A DNA stretch of 64,000 bases from Gordius sp. MW1. Its lineage: Eukaryota > Nematomorpha > Gordioida > Gordea > Gordiidae. This document shows, piece by piece, positions 46,261 through 59,299 of this stretch. The position numbers were made by a program, and so were the translations under genes. A model generated the notes under the pieces. It was not told where the DNA came from. It saw only the letters and a list, made by a program, of their open reading frames with translations, and did no database searches. Every line of letters starts with the position of its first letter. Position 1 is the first letter of the stretch. The stretch lies in assembly GCA_964036665.1 (NCBI GenBank), contig OZ038533.1, positions 10,128,413 to 10,192,412 of the forward strand, written 5' to 3'.

Positions 46261-47700
46261 TTCAATTCTATGTGAAAGAGCATAAAAAAATATATAAAAG
46301 TAAGACAATGTGAGAATCCTATTATCCTCGATTGACTTTTGAAAAGAGGTTCTAAGCTGCGAGAACTATCATTTTGACAAAAGACAACGTTTTATTGTTG
46401 CGATTAGTTTGTTGTATCGCAACGTGAGTGCTTAATTTTTCAAAAATGCACTATGCGATCATAATTTCAAAGTAATAGTTTTCTGATTCTGATAAATTTT
46501 TACTTGAGATCATAGAAACCACGTCTGAATACGACAACTTTCATCGGATGAATACGGTTCAAAGAAAAATATGTGAAAAATTTTGAGGTAAATATATTTA
46601 TTTTTTTCAATTCTATGTGAAAGAGCATGAAAAAATATATAAAAGTAAGCCAATTTGAGAATCCTATTACTCGATTGACTTCTGAAAAGAGGTTTTAAGC
46701 TGCGACTATCATTTTGACAAAAGACAACGTTTTGTTGTTGCGATTAGTTTGTTGTATCGCAACGTGAGTGCTTAATTTTTGAAAATGGCTCTATGCATGA
46801 TTTCAAAGTAATAGTTTTCAGATTCTGATAAATTTTTACTTGGGATCATAGAAACCACGTCTGAAAACGACAACTTTCATCGGATGAATACGGTTCAAAG
46901 AAAAATATGTGAAAAATTTTGAGGTAAAAACATTTATTCTTTTCAATTCTATGTGAAAGAGATTTAAAAAATATATAAAAGTAAGCCAATTTGAGAATTG
47001 TATTATCCTCGATTGACTTCTGAAAAGAGGTTTTAAGCTGCGACTATCATTTTGACAAAAGACAACGTTTTATTGTTGCGATTAGTTTGTTGTATCGCAA
47101 CGTGAGTGCTTAATTTTTGAAAATGGCTCTATGCATGATTTCAAAGTAATAGTTTTCAGATTCTGATAAATTTTTACTTGGGATCATAGAAACCACGTCT
47201 GAAAACGACAACTTTCATCGGATGAATACGGTTCAAAGAAAAATATGTGAAAAATTTTGAGGTAAAAACATTTATTCTTTTCAATTCTATGTGAAAGAGA
47301 TTTAAAAAATATATAAAAGTAAGCCAATTTGAGAATCCTATTATCCTCGATTGACTTCTGAAAAGAGGTTTTAAGCTGCGACTATCATTTTGACAAAAGA
47401 CAACGTTTTATTGTTGCGATTAGTTTGTTGTATCGCAACGTGAGTGCTTAATTTTTGAAAATGGCTTTATGCGATCATGATTTCAAAGTAATAGTTTTCA
47501 GATTCTGATAAATTTTTACTTGGGATCATAGAAACCACGTCTGAAAACGACAACTTTCATCGGATGAATACGGTTCAAAGAAAAATATGTGAAAAATTTT
47601 GAGGTAAAAATATTTATTCTTTTCAATTCTATGTGAAAGAGCATGAAAAAGTATATAAAAGTAAGCCAATTTGAGAATCCTATTATCCTCGATTGACTTC
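46261..47700. repeat. Second copy of the 41.8-42.95 kb block, one monomer longer
   Basis: The marker series of 41.8-42.95 kb is repeated, but the monomer carrying both GCTGCGACTATC and CTATGCATGATT is present twice in tandem (46.70-47.04 and 47.04-47.38 kb, step about 339 bp). The TCCTATTACTCGATTG loss near 46,668 is private to this copy. Confidence 0.84.
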
Positions 47701-47879
47701 TGAAAAGAGGTTTTAAGCTGCGAGAACTATCATTTTGACAAAAGACAACTTTCTATTGTTGCGATTAGTTTGTTGTATCGCAACGTGAGTGCTTAATTTT
47801 TGAAAATGGCTCTATGCGATCATGATTTCAAAGTAATAGTTTTCAGATTCTGATAAATTTTTACTTAGGATCATAGAAA
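47701..47879. repeat. Transition to the A'/G-dominated part of the array
   Basis: Part of one G monomer with ACAACTTTCTATTG and TTAGGATCATAG. From here to the window end T monomers are essentially absent and A' becomes frequent. Confidence 0.7.
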
Positions 47880-49694
47880 CCACGTCTGAAAACGACAACT
47901 TTCATCGGATGAATAAGGTTCAAAGAAAAATATGTGAAAAATTTTGAGGTAAAAATATTTGTTTTTTTCGATTCTATGTGAAAGAGCGTAAAAAAATATA
48001 TAAAAGTAAGCCAATTTGAGAATCCTATTATCCTCGATTGACTTCCGAAAAGAGGTTTTAAGCTGCGAAAACTATCATTTTGACAAAAGACAACGTTTTA
48101 TTGTTGCGACTAGTTTGTTGTATCGCAACGTGAGTGCTTAATTTTTCAAAAATGCACAATGCGATCATGATTTCAAAGTAATAGTTTTCTGATTCTGATA
48201 AATTTTTACTTGAGATCATAGAAACCACGTGTGAAAACGACAACTTTCATCGGATGAATACGGTTCAAAGAAAAATATGTGAAAAATTTTGAGGTAAAAA
48301 TATTTATTTTTTTCAATTCTATGTGAAAGAGCATTAAAAAATATATAAAAGTAAGCCAATTTGAGAATCCTATTATCCGAGATTGACTTCTGAAAGAGGT
48401 TTTAAGCTGCGAGAACTATCATTTTGACAAAAGACAACGTTTTATTGTTGCGACTAGTTTGTTGTATCGCAACGTGAGTGCTTAATTTTTCAAAAATGCA
48501 CTATGCGATCATGATTTCAAAGTAATAGTTTTCTGATTCTGATAAATTTTTACTTGAGATCATAGAAACCACGTCTGAAAACGACAACTTTCATCGGATG
48601 AATACGGTTCAAAGAAAAATATGTGAAAAATTTTGAGGTAAAAATATTTATTTTTTTCAATTCTATATGAAAGAGCATGAAAAAATATATAAAAGTAAGC
48701 CAATTTGAGAATCCTATTATCCTCGATTGACTTCTGAAAAGAGGTTTTAAGCTGCGAGAACTATCATTTTGATAAAAGACAACGTTTTATTGTTGCGATT
48801 AGTTTGTTGTATCGCAACGTGAGTGCTTAATTTTTGAAAATGGCTCTATGCGATCATGATTTCAAAGTAATAGTTTTCAGATTCTGATAAATTTTTACTT
48901 GGGATCATAGAAACCACGTCTGAAAACGACAACTTTCATCGGATGAATAAGGTTCAAAGAAAAATATGTGAAAAATTTTGAGGTAAAAATATTTGTTTTT
49001 TTCGATTCTATGTGAAAGAGCGTAAAAAAATATATAAAAGTAAGCCAATTTGAGAATCCTATTATCCTCGATTGACTTCCGAAAAGAGGTTTTAAGCTGC
49101 GAAAACTATCATTTTGACAAAAGACAACGTTTTATTGTTGCGACTAGTTTGTTGTATCGCAACGTGAGTGCTTAATTTTTCAAAAATGCACAATGCGATC
49201 ATGATTTCAAAGTAATAGTTTTCTGATTCTGATAAATTTTTACTTGAGATCATAGAAACCACGTGTGAAAACGACAACTTTCATCGGATGAATACGGTTC
49301 AAAGAAAAATATGTGAAAAATTTTGAGGTAAAAATATTTATTTTTTTCAATTCTATGTGAAAGAGCATTAAAAAATATATAAAAGTAAGCCAATTTGAGA
49401 ATCCTATTATCCGAGATTGACTTCTGAAAGAGGTTTTAAGCTGTGAGAACTATCATTTTGACAAAAGACAACGTTTTATTGTTGCGACTAGTTTGTTGTA
49501 TCGCAACGTGAGTGCTTAATTTTTCAAAAATGCACTATGCGATCATGATTTCAAAGTAATAGTTTTCTGATTCTGATAAATTTTTACTTGAGATCATAGA
49601 AACCACCTCTGAAAACGACAACTTTCATCGGATGAATACGGTTCAAAGAAAAATATGTGAAAAATTTTGAGGTAAAAATATTTATTTTTTTCAA
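47880..49694. repeat. Three-monomer repeat (offset 1,034 bp), two copies
   Basis: Bases 47,880-48,660 match 48,914-49,694 with very few changes. Shared rare features are GAATAAGGTTC (47,911/48,945), ATATTTGTTTTTTTCG, GCTGCGAAAAC, ACCACGTGTGAAAAC, GAGCATTAAAAAATA and GACTTCTGAAAGAGG with one A lost. The last of these also occurs at 63,917, tying this block to the window end. Confidence 0.86.
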
Positions 49695-52430
49695 TTCTAT
49701 GTGAAAGAGCATGAAAAAATATATAAAAGTAAGCCAATTTGAGAATCCTATTATCCGAGATTGACTTCTGAAAAGAGGTTTTAAGCTGCGAGAACTATCA
49801 TTTTGACAAAAGACAACGTTTTATTGTTGCGACTAGTTTGTTGTATCGCAACGTGAGTGCGAAATTTTTGAAAATGGCTCTATGCGATCATGATTTCAAA
49901 GTAATAGTTTTCTGATTCTGATAAATTTTTACTTGAGATCATAGAAACCACGTCTGAAAACGACAACTTTCATCGGATGAATACGGTTCAAAGAAAAATA
50001 TGTGAAAAATTTTGAGGTAAAAATATTTATTTTTTTCAATTCTATGTGAAAGAGCATGAAAAAATATATAAAAGTAAGCCAATTTGAGAATCCTATTATC
50101 CTCGATTGACTTCTGAAAAGAGGTTTTAAGCTGCGAGAACTATCATTTTGACAAAAGACAACGTTTTATTGTTGCGACTAGTTTGTTGTATCGCAACGTG
50201 AGTGCTTAATTTTTCAAAAATGCACTATGCGATCATGATTTCAAAGTAATAGTTTTCTGATTCTGATAAATTTTTACTTGGGATCATAGAAACCACGTCT
50301 GAAAACGACAACTTTCATCGGATGAATACGGTTTAAAGAAAAATATGTGAAAAATTTAGAGGTAAAAATATTTATTTTTTTCGATTCTATGTGAAAGAGC
50401 GTAAAAAAATATATAAAAGTAAGCCAATTTGAGAATCCTATTATCCTCGATTGACTTCCGAAAAGAGGTTTTAAGCTGCGAGAACTATCATTTTGACAAA
50501 AGACAACGTTTTATTGTTGCGACTAGTTTGTTGTATCGCAACGTGAGTGCTTAATTTTTCAAAAATGCACAATGCGATCATGATTTCAAAGTAATAGTTT
50601 TCTGATTCTGATAAATTTTTACTTGAGTTCATAGAAACCACGTGTGAAAACGACAACTTTCATCGCATGAATACGGTTCAAAGAAAAATATGTGAAAAAT
50701 TTTGAGGTAAAAATATTTATTTTTTTCAATTCTATGTGAAAGAGCATGAAAAAATATATAAAAGTAAGCCAATTTGAGAATCCTATTATCCGAGATTGAC
50801 TTCTGAAAAGAGGTTTTAAGCTGCGAGAACTATCATTTTAACAAAAGACAACGTTTTATTGTTGCGACTAGTTTGTTGTATCGCAACGTGAGTGCTTAAT
50901 TTTCCAAAAATGCACTATGCGATCATGATTTCAAAGTAATAGTTTTCTGATTCTGATAAATTTTTACTTGAGATCATAGAAACCACGTCTGAAAACGACA
51001 ACTTTCATCGGATGAATACGGTTCAAAGAAAAATATGAGAAAAATTTTGAGGTAAAAATATTTATTTTTTTCAATTCTATGTGAAAGAGCATGAAAAAAT
51101 ATATAAAAGTAAGCCAATTTGAGAATCCTATTATCCTCGATTGACTTCTGAAAAGAGGTTTTAAGCTGCGAGAACTATCGTTTTGACAAAAGACAACGTT
51201 TTATTGTTGCGATTAGTTTGTTGTATCGCAACGTGAGTGCTTAATTTTTGAAAATGGCTCTATGCGATCATGATTTCAAAGTAATAGTTTTCAGATTCTG
51301 ATAAATTTTTACTTGAGATCATAGAAACCACGTCTGAAAACGACAACTTTCATCGGATGAATACGGTTCAAAGAAAAATATGTGAAAAATTTTGAGGTAA
51401 AAATATTTATTTTTTTCGATTCTATGTGAAAGAGCGTAAAAAAATATATAAAAGTAAGCCAATTTGAGAATCCTATTATCCTCGATTGACTTCCGAAAAG
51501 TGGTTTTAATCTGCGAGAACTATCATTTTGACAAAAGACAACGTTTTATTGTTGCGACTAGTTTGTTGTATCGCAACGTGAGTGCTTAATTTTTCAAAAA
51601 TGCACAATGCGATCATGATTTCAAAGTAATAGTTTTCTGATTCTGATAAATTTTTACTTGAGTTCATAGAAACCACGTGTGAAAACGACAACTTTCATCG
51701 GATGAATACGGTTCAAAGAAAAATATGTGAAAAATTTTGAGGTAAAAATACTTATTTTTTCCAATTCTATGTGAAAGAGCATGAAAAAATATATAAAAGT
51801 AAGTTAATTTGAGAATCCTATTATCCGAGATTGACTTCTGAAAAGAGGTTTTAAGCTCCGAGAACTATCATTTTGACAATATACAACGTTTTATTGTTGC
51901 GACTAGTTTGTTGTATCGCAACGTGAGTGCTTAATTTTTTAAAAATGCACTATGCGATCATGATTTCAAAGTAATAGTTTTCTGATTCTGATAAATTTTT
52001 ACTTGAGATCATAGAAACCACGTCTGAAAACGACAACTTTCATCGGATGAATACGGTTTAAAGAAAAATATGAGAAAAATTTTGAGGTAAAAATATTTAT
52101 TTTTTTCAATTCTATGTGAAAGAGCATGAAAAAATATATAAAAGTAAGCCAATTTGAAAATCCTATTATCCTCGATTGACTTCCGAAAAGTGGTTTTAAG
52201 CTGCGAGAACTATCATTTTGACAAAAGATAACGTTTTATTGTTGCGACTAGTTTGTTGTATCGCAACGTGAGTGCTTAATTTTTCAAAAATGCACAATGC
52301 GATCATGATTTCAAAGTAATAGTTTTCTGATTCTGATAAATTTTTACTTGAGATCATAGAAACCACGTGTGAAAACGACAACTTTCATCGGATGAATACG
52401 GTTCAAAGAAAAATATGTGAAAAATTTTGA
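49695..52430. repeat. A', A and G monomers including a 3-monomer repeat (1,035 bp)
   Basis: Units carrying TTGAGTTCATAG and ACCACGTGTG lie at 50,471 and 51,506, 1,035 bp apart. The monomer at 49,860-49,940 is a hybrid: G class on the left (GAAAATGGCTCTATG) and A class on the right (CTGATTCTG, TGAGATC), with the join region GAGTGCGAAATTTTTG altered. Another hybrid near 50,280 has GCACTA with TGGGATC. The 51.8 kb unit with AAGTAAGTTAATTTG and AAGCTCCGAG foreshadows the six-monomer repeat that follows. Confidence 0.8.
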
Positions 52431-54501
52431 GGTAAAAATATTTATTTTTTTCAATTCTATGTGAAAGAGCATGAAAAAATATACTAAAGTAAGCCAATTT
52501 GAGAATCCTATTATCCGAGATTGACTCTGAAAAGAGGTTTTAAGCTGCGAGAACTATCATTTTGACAAAAGACAACGTTTTATTGTTGCGACTAGTTTGT
52601 TGTATCGCAACGTGAGTGCTTAATTTTTCAAAAATGCACTATGCGATCATGATTTCAAAGTAATAGTTTTCTGATTCTGATAAATTTTTACTTGAGATCA
52701 TAGAAACCACGTCTGAAAACGACAACTTCATCGGATGAATACGGTTCAAAGAAAAATATGTGAAAAATTTTGAGGTAAAAATATTTATTTTTTTCAATTC
52801 TATGTGAAAGAGCATGAAAAAATATATAAAAGTAAGCCAATTTGAGAATCCTATTATCCCCGATTGACTTCCGAAAAGAGGTTTTAAGTTGCGAGAACTA
52901 TCATTTTGACAAATGACAACGTTTTATTGTTGCGATTAGTTTGTTGTATCGCAACGTGAGTGCTTAATTTTTGAAAATGGCTCTATGCCATCATGATTTC
53001 AAAGTAATAGTTTTCAGATTCTGATAAATTTTTACTTGAGATCATAGAAACCACGTCTGAAAACGACAACTTTCATCGGATGAATACGGTTCAAAGAAAA
53101 GTATGTGAAAAATTTTGAGGTAAAAATATTTATTTTTTTCGATTCTATGTGAAAGAGCGTAAAAAAATATATAAAAGTAAGCCAATTTGAGAATCCTATT
53201 ATCCTCTATTGACTTCCGAAAAGAGGTTTTAAGCTGCGAGAACTATCATTTTGACAAAAGACAACGTTTTATTGTTGCGACTAGTTTGTTGTATCGCAAC
53301 GTGAGTGCTTAATTTTTCAAAAATGCACAATGCGATCATGATTTCAAAGTAATAGTTTTCTGATTCTGATAAATTTTTACTTGAGATCATAGAAACCACG
53401 TGTGAAAACGACAACTTTCATCCGATGAATACGGTTCAAAGAAAAATATGTGAAAAATTTTGAGGTAAAAATATTTATTTTTTTCAATTCAATGTGAAAG
53501 AGCATGAAAAAATATATAAAAGTAAGCCAATTTGAGAATCCTATTATCCGAGATTGACTTCTGAAAAGAGGTTTTAAGCTTCGAGAACTATCATTTTGAC
53601 AAAAGACAACGTTTTATTGTTGCGACTAGTTTGTTGTATCGCAACGTGAGTGCTTAATTTTTCAAAAATGCACTATGCGATCATGATTTCAAAGTAATAG
53701 TTTTCTGATTCTGATAAATTTTTACTTGAGATCATAGAAACCACGTCAGAAAACGACAACTTTCATCGGATGAATACGGTTCAAAGAAAAATATGTGAAA
53801 AATTTTGAGGTAAAAATATTTATTTTTTTCAATTCTATGTGAAAGAGCATGAAAAAATATATAAAAGGAAGCCAATTTGAGAATCCTATTATCCTCGATT
53901 GACTTCCGAAAAGAGGTTTTAAGCTGCGAGAACTATCATTTTGACAAAAGACAGCGTTTTTTTGTTGCGACTAGTTTGTTGTATCGCAACGTGAGTGCTT
54001 AATTTTTTCAAAAATGCACTATGCGATCATGATTTTAAAGTAATAGTTTTCTGATTCTGATAAATTTTTACTTGAGATCATAGAAACCACGTCTGAAAAC
54101 GACAACTTTCATCGGATGAATACGGTTCAAAGAAAAATATGTGAAAAATTTTGAGGTAAAAATATTTATTTTTTTCAATTCTATGTGAAAGAGCATGAAA
54201 AAATATATAAAAGTAAGTTAATTTGAGAATCCTATTATCCGAGATTGACTTCTGAAAAGAGGTTTTAAGCTCCGAGAACTATCATTTTGACAAAAGACAA
54301 CGTTTTATTGTTGCGACTAGTTTGTTGTATCGCAACGTGAGTGCTTAATTTTTTAAAAATGCACTATGCGATCATGATTTCAAAGTAATAGTTTTCTGAT
54401 TCTGATAAATTTTTACTTGAGATCATAGAAACCACGTCTGAAAACGACAACTTTCATCGGATGAATACGGTTCAAAGAAAAATATGAGAAAAATTTTGAG
54501 G
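52431..54501. repeat. Six-monomer higher-order repeat (2,071 bp), copy 1
   Basis: The unit starts near the rare ATATACTAAAG variant and contains in order: GATTGACTCTG (52,521), GACAACTTCATCGG, ATTATCCCCGATTG, GCTCTATGCCATC, AAAAGTATGTG, ATCCTCTATTGAC, ACCACGTGTG, CATCCGATGAAT, AAGCTTCGAG, ACGTCAGAAAACG, AAAAGGAAGCC, GACAGCGTTTTTTTGTTG and AAGCTCCGAG. All recur 2,071 bp on. Copy 1 differs at a few bases (AAATGACAAC near 52,911; AATTCAATGTG near 53,489). Confidence 0.93.
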
Positions 54502-56572
54502 TAAAAAAATATTTATTTTTTTCAATTCTATGTGAAAGAGCATGAAAAAATATACTAAAGTAAGCCAATTTGAGAATCCTATTATCCGAGATTGACTCTG
54601 AAAAGAGGTTTTAAGCTGCGAGAACTATCATTTTGACAAAAGACAACGTTTTATTGTTGCGACTAGTTTGTTGTATCGCAACGTGAGTGCTTAATTTTTC
54701 AAAAATGCACTATGCGATCATGATTTCAAAGTAATAGTTTTCTGATTCTGATAAATTTTTACTTGAGATCATAGAAACCACGTCTGAAAACGACAACTTC
54801 ATCGGATGAATACGGTTCAAAGAAAAATATGTGAAAAATTTTGAGGTAAAAATATTTATTTTTTTCAATTCTATGTGAAAGAGCATGAAAAAATATATAA
54901 AAGTAAGCCAATTTGAGAATCCTATTATCCCCGATTGACTTCCGAAAAGAGGTTTTAAGTTGCGAGAACTATCATTTTGACAAAAGACAACGTTTTATTG
55001 TTGCGATTAGTTTGTTGTATCGCAACGTGAGTGCTTAATTTTTGAAAATGGCTCTATGCCATCATGATTTCAAAGTAATAGTTTTCAGATTCTGATAAAT
55101 TTTTACTTGAGATCATAGAAACCACGTCTGAAAACGACAACTTTCATCGGATGAATACGGTTCAAAGAAAAGTATGTGAAAAATTTTGAGGTAAAAATAT
55201 TTATTTTTTTCGATTCTATGTGAAAGAGCGTAAAAAAATATATAAAAGTAAGCCAATTTGAGAATCCTATTATCCTCTATTGACTTCCGAAAAGAGGTTT
55301 TAAGCTGCGAGAACTATCATTTTGACAAAAGACAACGTTTTATTGTTGCGACTAGTTTGTTGTATCGCAACGTGAGTGCTTAATTTTTCAAAAATGCACA
55401 ATGCGATCATGATTTCAAAGTAATAGTTTTCTGATTCTGATAAATTTTTACTTGAGATCATAGAAACCACGTGTGAAAACGACAACTTTCATCCGATGAA
55501 TACGGTTCAAAGAAAAATATGTGAAAAATTTTGAGGTAAAAATATTTATTTTTTTCAATTCTATGTGAAAGAGCATGAAAAAATATATAAAAGTAAGCCA
55601 ATTTGAGAATCCTATTATCCGAGATTGACTTCTGAAAAGAGGTTTTAAGCTTCGAGAACTATCATTTTGACAAAAGACAACGTTTTATTGTTGCGACTAG
55701 TTTGTTGTATCGCAACGTGAGTGCTTAATTTTTCAAAAATGCACTATGCGATCATGATTTCAAAGTAATAGTTTTCTGATTCTGATAAATTTTTACTTGA
55801 GATCATAGAAACCACGTCAGAAAACGACAACTTTCATCGGATGAATACGGTTCAAAGAAAAATATGTGAAAAATTTTGAGGTAAAAATATTTATTTTTTT
55901 CAATTCTATGTGAAAGAGCATGAAAAAATATATAAAAGGAAGCCAATTTGAGAATCCTATTATCCTCGATTGACTTCCGAAAAGAGGTTTTAAGCTGCGA
56001 GAACTATCATTTTGACAAAAGACAGCGTTTTTTTGTTGCGACTAGTTTGTTGTATCGCAACGTGAGTGCTTAATTTTTTCAAAAATGCACTATGCGATCA
56101 TGATTTTAAAGTAATAGTTTTCTGATTCTGATAAATTTTTACTTGAGATCATAGAAACCACGTCTGAAAACGACAACTTTCATCGGATGAATACGGTTCA
56201 AAGAAAAATATGTGAAAAATTTTGAGGTAAAAATATTTATTTTTTTCAATTCTATGTGAAAGAGCATGAAAAAATATATAAAAGTAAGTTAATTTGAGAA
56301 TCCTATTATCCGAGATTGACTTCTGAAAAGAGGTTTTAAGCTCCGAGAACTATCATTTTGACAAAAGACAACGTTTTATTGTTGCGACTAGTTTGTTGTA
56401 TCGCAACGTGAGTGCTTAATTTTTTAAAAATGCACTATGCGATCATGATTTCAAAGTAATAGTTTTCTGATTCTGATAAATTTTTACTTGAGATCATAGA
56501 AACCACGTCTGAAAACGACAACTTTCATCGGATGAATACGGTTCAAAGAAAAATATGAGAAAAATTTTGAGG
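54502..56572. repeat. Six-monomer higher-order repeat (2,071 bp), copy 2
   Basis: All diagnostic variants of copy 1 are present at exactly +2,071 (for example GATTGACTCTG at 54,592). Copies 2 and 3 begin with GGTAAAAAAATATTTA, two extra A, which copy 1 and the sequence after copy 3 lack. I found almost no other difference from copy 3. Confidence 0.93.
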
Positions 56573-58643
56573 TAAAAAAATATTTATTTTTTTCAATTCT
56601 ATGTGAAAGAGCATGAAAAAATATACTAAAGTAAGCCAATTTGAGAATCCTATTATCCGAGATTGACTCTGAAAAGAGGTTTTAAGCTGCGAGAACTATC
56701 ATTTTGACAAAAGACAACGTTTTATTGTTGCGACTAGTTTGTTGTATCGCAACGTGAGTGCTTAATTTTTCAAAAATGCACTATGCGATCATGATTTCAA
56801 AGTAATAGTTTTCTGATTCTGATAAATTTTTACTTGAGATCATAGAAACCACGTCTGAAAACGACAACTTCATCGGATGAATACGGTTCAAAGAAAAATA
56901 TGTGAAAAATTTTGAGGTAAAAATATTTATTTTTTTCAATTCTATGTGAAAGAGCATGAAAAAATATATAAAAGTAAGCCAATTTGAGAATCCTATTATC
57001 CCCGATTGACTTCCGAAAAGAGGTTTTAAGTTGCGAGAACTATCATTTTGACAAAAGACAACGTTTTATTGTTGCGATTAGTTTGTTGTATCGCAACGTG
57101 AGTGCTTAATTTTTGAAAATGGCTCTATGCCATCATGATTTCAAAGTAATAGTTTTCAGATTCTGATAAATTTTTACTTGAGATCATAGAAACCACGTCT
57201 GAAAACGACAACTTTCATCGGATGAATACGGTTCAAAGAAAAGTATGTGAAAAATTTTGAGGTAAAAATATTTATTTTTTTCGATTCTATGTGAAAGAGC
57301 GTAAAAAAATATATAAAAGTAAGCCAATTTGAGAATCCTATTATCCTCTATTGACTTCCGAAAAGAGGTTTTAAGCTGCGAGAACTATCATTTTGACAAA
57401 AGACAACGTTTTATTGTTGCGACTAGTTTGTTGTATCGCAACGTGAGTGCTTAATTTTTCAAAAATGCACAATGCGATCATGATTTCAAAGTAATAGTTT
57501 TCTGATTCTGATAAATTTTTACTTGAGATCATAGAAACCACGTGTGAAAACGACAACTTTCATCCGATGAATACGGTTCAAAGAAAAATATGTGAAAAAT
57601 TTTGAGGTAAAAATATTTATTTTTTTCAATTCTATGTGAAAGAGCATGAAAAAATATATAAAAGTAAGCCAATTTGAGAATCCTATTATCCGAGATTGAC
57701 TTCTGAAAAGAGGTTTTAAGCTTCGAGAACTATCATTTTGACAAAAGACAACGTTTTATTGTTGCGACTAGTTTGTTGTATCGCAACGTGAGTGCTTAAT
57801 TTTTCAAAAATGCACTATGCGATCATGATTTCAAAGTAATAGTTTTCTGATTCTGATAAATTTTTACTTGAGATCATAGAAACCACGTCAGAAAACGACA
57901 ACTTTCATCGGATGAATACGGTTCAAAGAAAAATATGTGAAAAATTTTGAGGTAAAAATATTTATTTTTTTCAATTCTATGTGAAAGAGCATGAAAAAAT
58001 ATATAAAAGGAAGCCAATTTGAGAATCCTATTATCCTCGATTGACTTCCGAAAAGAGGTTTTAAGCTGCGAGAACTATCATTTTGACAAAAGACAGCGTT
58101 TTTTTGTTGCGACTAGTTTGTTGTATCGCAACGTGAGTGCTTAATTTTTTCAAAAATGCACTATGCGATCATGATTTTAAAGTAATAGTTTTCTGATTCT
58201 GATAAATTTTTACTTGAGATCATAGAAACCACGTCTGAAAACGACAACTTTCATCGGATGAATACGGTTCAAAGAAAAATATGTGAAAAATTTTGAGGTA
58301 AAAATATTTATTTTTTTCAATTCTATGTGAAAGAGCATGAAAAAATATATAAAAGTAAGTTAATTTGAGAATCCTATTATCCGAGATTGACTTCTGAAAA
58401 GAGGTTTTAAGCTCCGAGAACTATCATTTTGACAAAAGACAACGTTTTATTGTTGCGACTAGTTTGTTGTATCGCAACGTGAGTGCTTAATTTTTTAAAA
58501 ATGCACTATGCGATCATGATTTCAAAGTAATAGTTTTCTGATTCTGATAAATTTTTACTTGAGATCATAGAAACCACGTCTGAAAACGACAACTTTCATC
58601 GGATGAATACGGTTCAAAGAAAAATATGAGAAAAATTTTGAGG
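56573..58643. repeat. Six-monomer higher-order repeat (2,071 bp), copy 3
   Basis: Diagnostic variants lie at +2,071 from copy 2 (GATTGACTCTG at 56,663, GACAGCGTTTTTTTG near 58,092). The series stops after AAGCTCCGAG and ATATGAGAAAAATTTTGAGG near 58,630, where the next monomer has GAGCATTAAAAAATA in place of ATATACTAAAG. The repeat therefore exists three times here. Confidence 0.93.
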
Positions 58644-59299
58644 TAAAAATATTTATTTTTTTCAATTCTATGTGAAAGAGCATTAAAAAATATATAAAAG
58701 TAAGCCAATTTGAGAATCCTATTATCCTCGATTGACTTCTGAAAAGAGGTTTTAAGCTGCGAGAACTATCATTTTGACAAAAGACAACGTTTTATTGTTG
58801 CGACTAGTTTGTTGTATCGCAACGTGAGTGCTTAATTTTTCAAAAATGCACTATGCGATCATGATTTCAAAGTAATAGTTTTCTGATTCTGATAAATTTT
58901 TACTTGAGATCATAGAAACCACGTCTGAAAACGACAACTTTCATCGGATGAATACGGTTCAAAGAAAAATATGAGAAAAATTTTGAGGTAAAAATATTTA
59001 TTTTTTTCAATTCTATGTGAAAGAGCATGAAAAAATATATAAAAGTAAGTTAATTTGAGAATCCTATTATCCGAGATTGACTTCTGAAAAGAGGTTTTAA
59101 GCTGCGAGAACTATCATTTTGACAAAAGACAACGTTTTATTGTTGCGACTAGTTTGTTGTATCGCAACGTGAGTGCTTAATTTTTCAAAAATGCACTATG
59201 CGATCATGATTTCAAAGTAATAGTTTTCTGATTCTGATAAATTTTTACTTGAGATCATAGAAACCACGTCTGAAAACGACAACTTTCATCGGATGAATA
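58644..59299. repeat. A' monomers between the two six-monomer repeats
   Basis: Two A' monomers, both with ATATGAGAAAAATTTTG in or next to them; one has AAGTAAGTTAATTTG, linking it to the preceding repeat. Nothing else was seen. Confidence 0.78.
58732..58925. repeat. Exemplar of B class A' (diagnostic half-monomer)
   Basis: A' resembles A but has GCACTATGCG and usually CTTCTGAAAAGAGG or CCGAGATTGACTTCTG upstream, with CAATTCTATGTGAAAGAGCATG downstream. It is the common non-G class from about 48 kb to the window end, where it replaces T. Confidence 0.8.
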
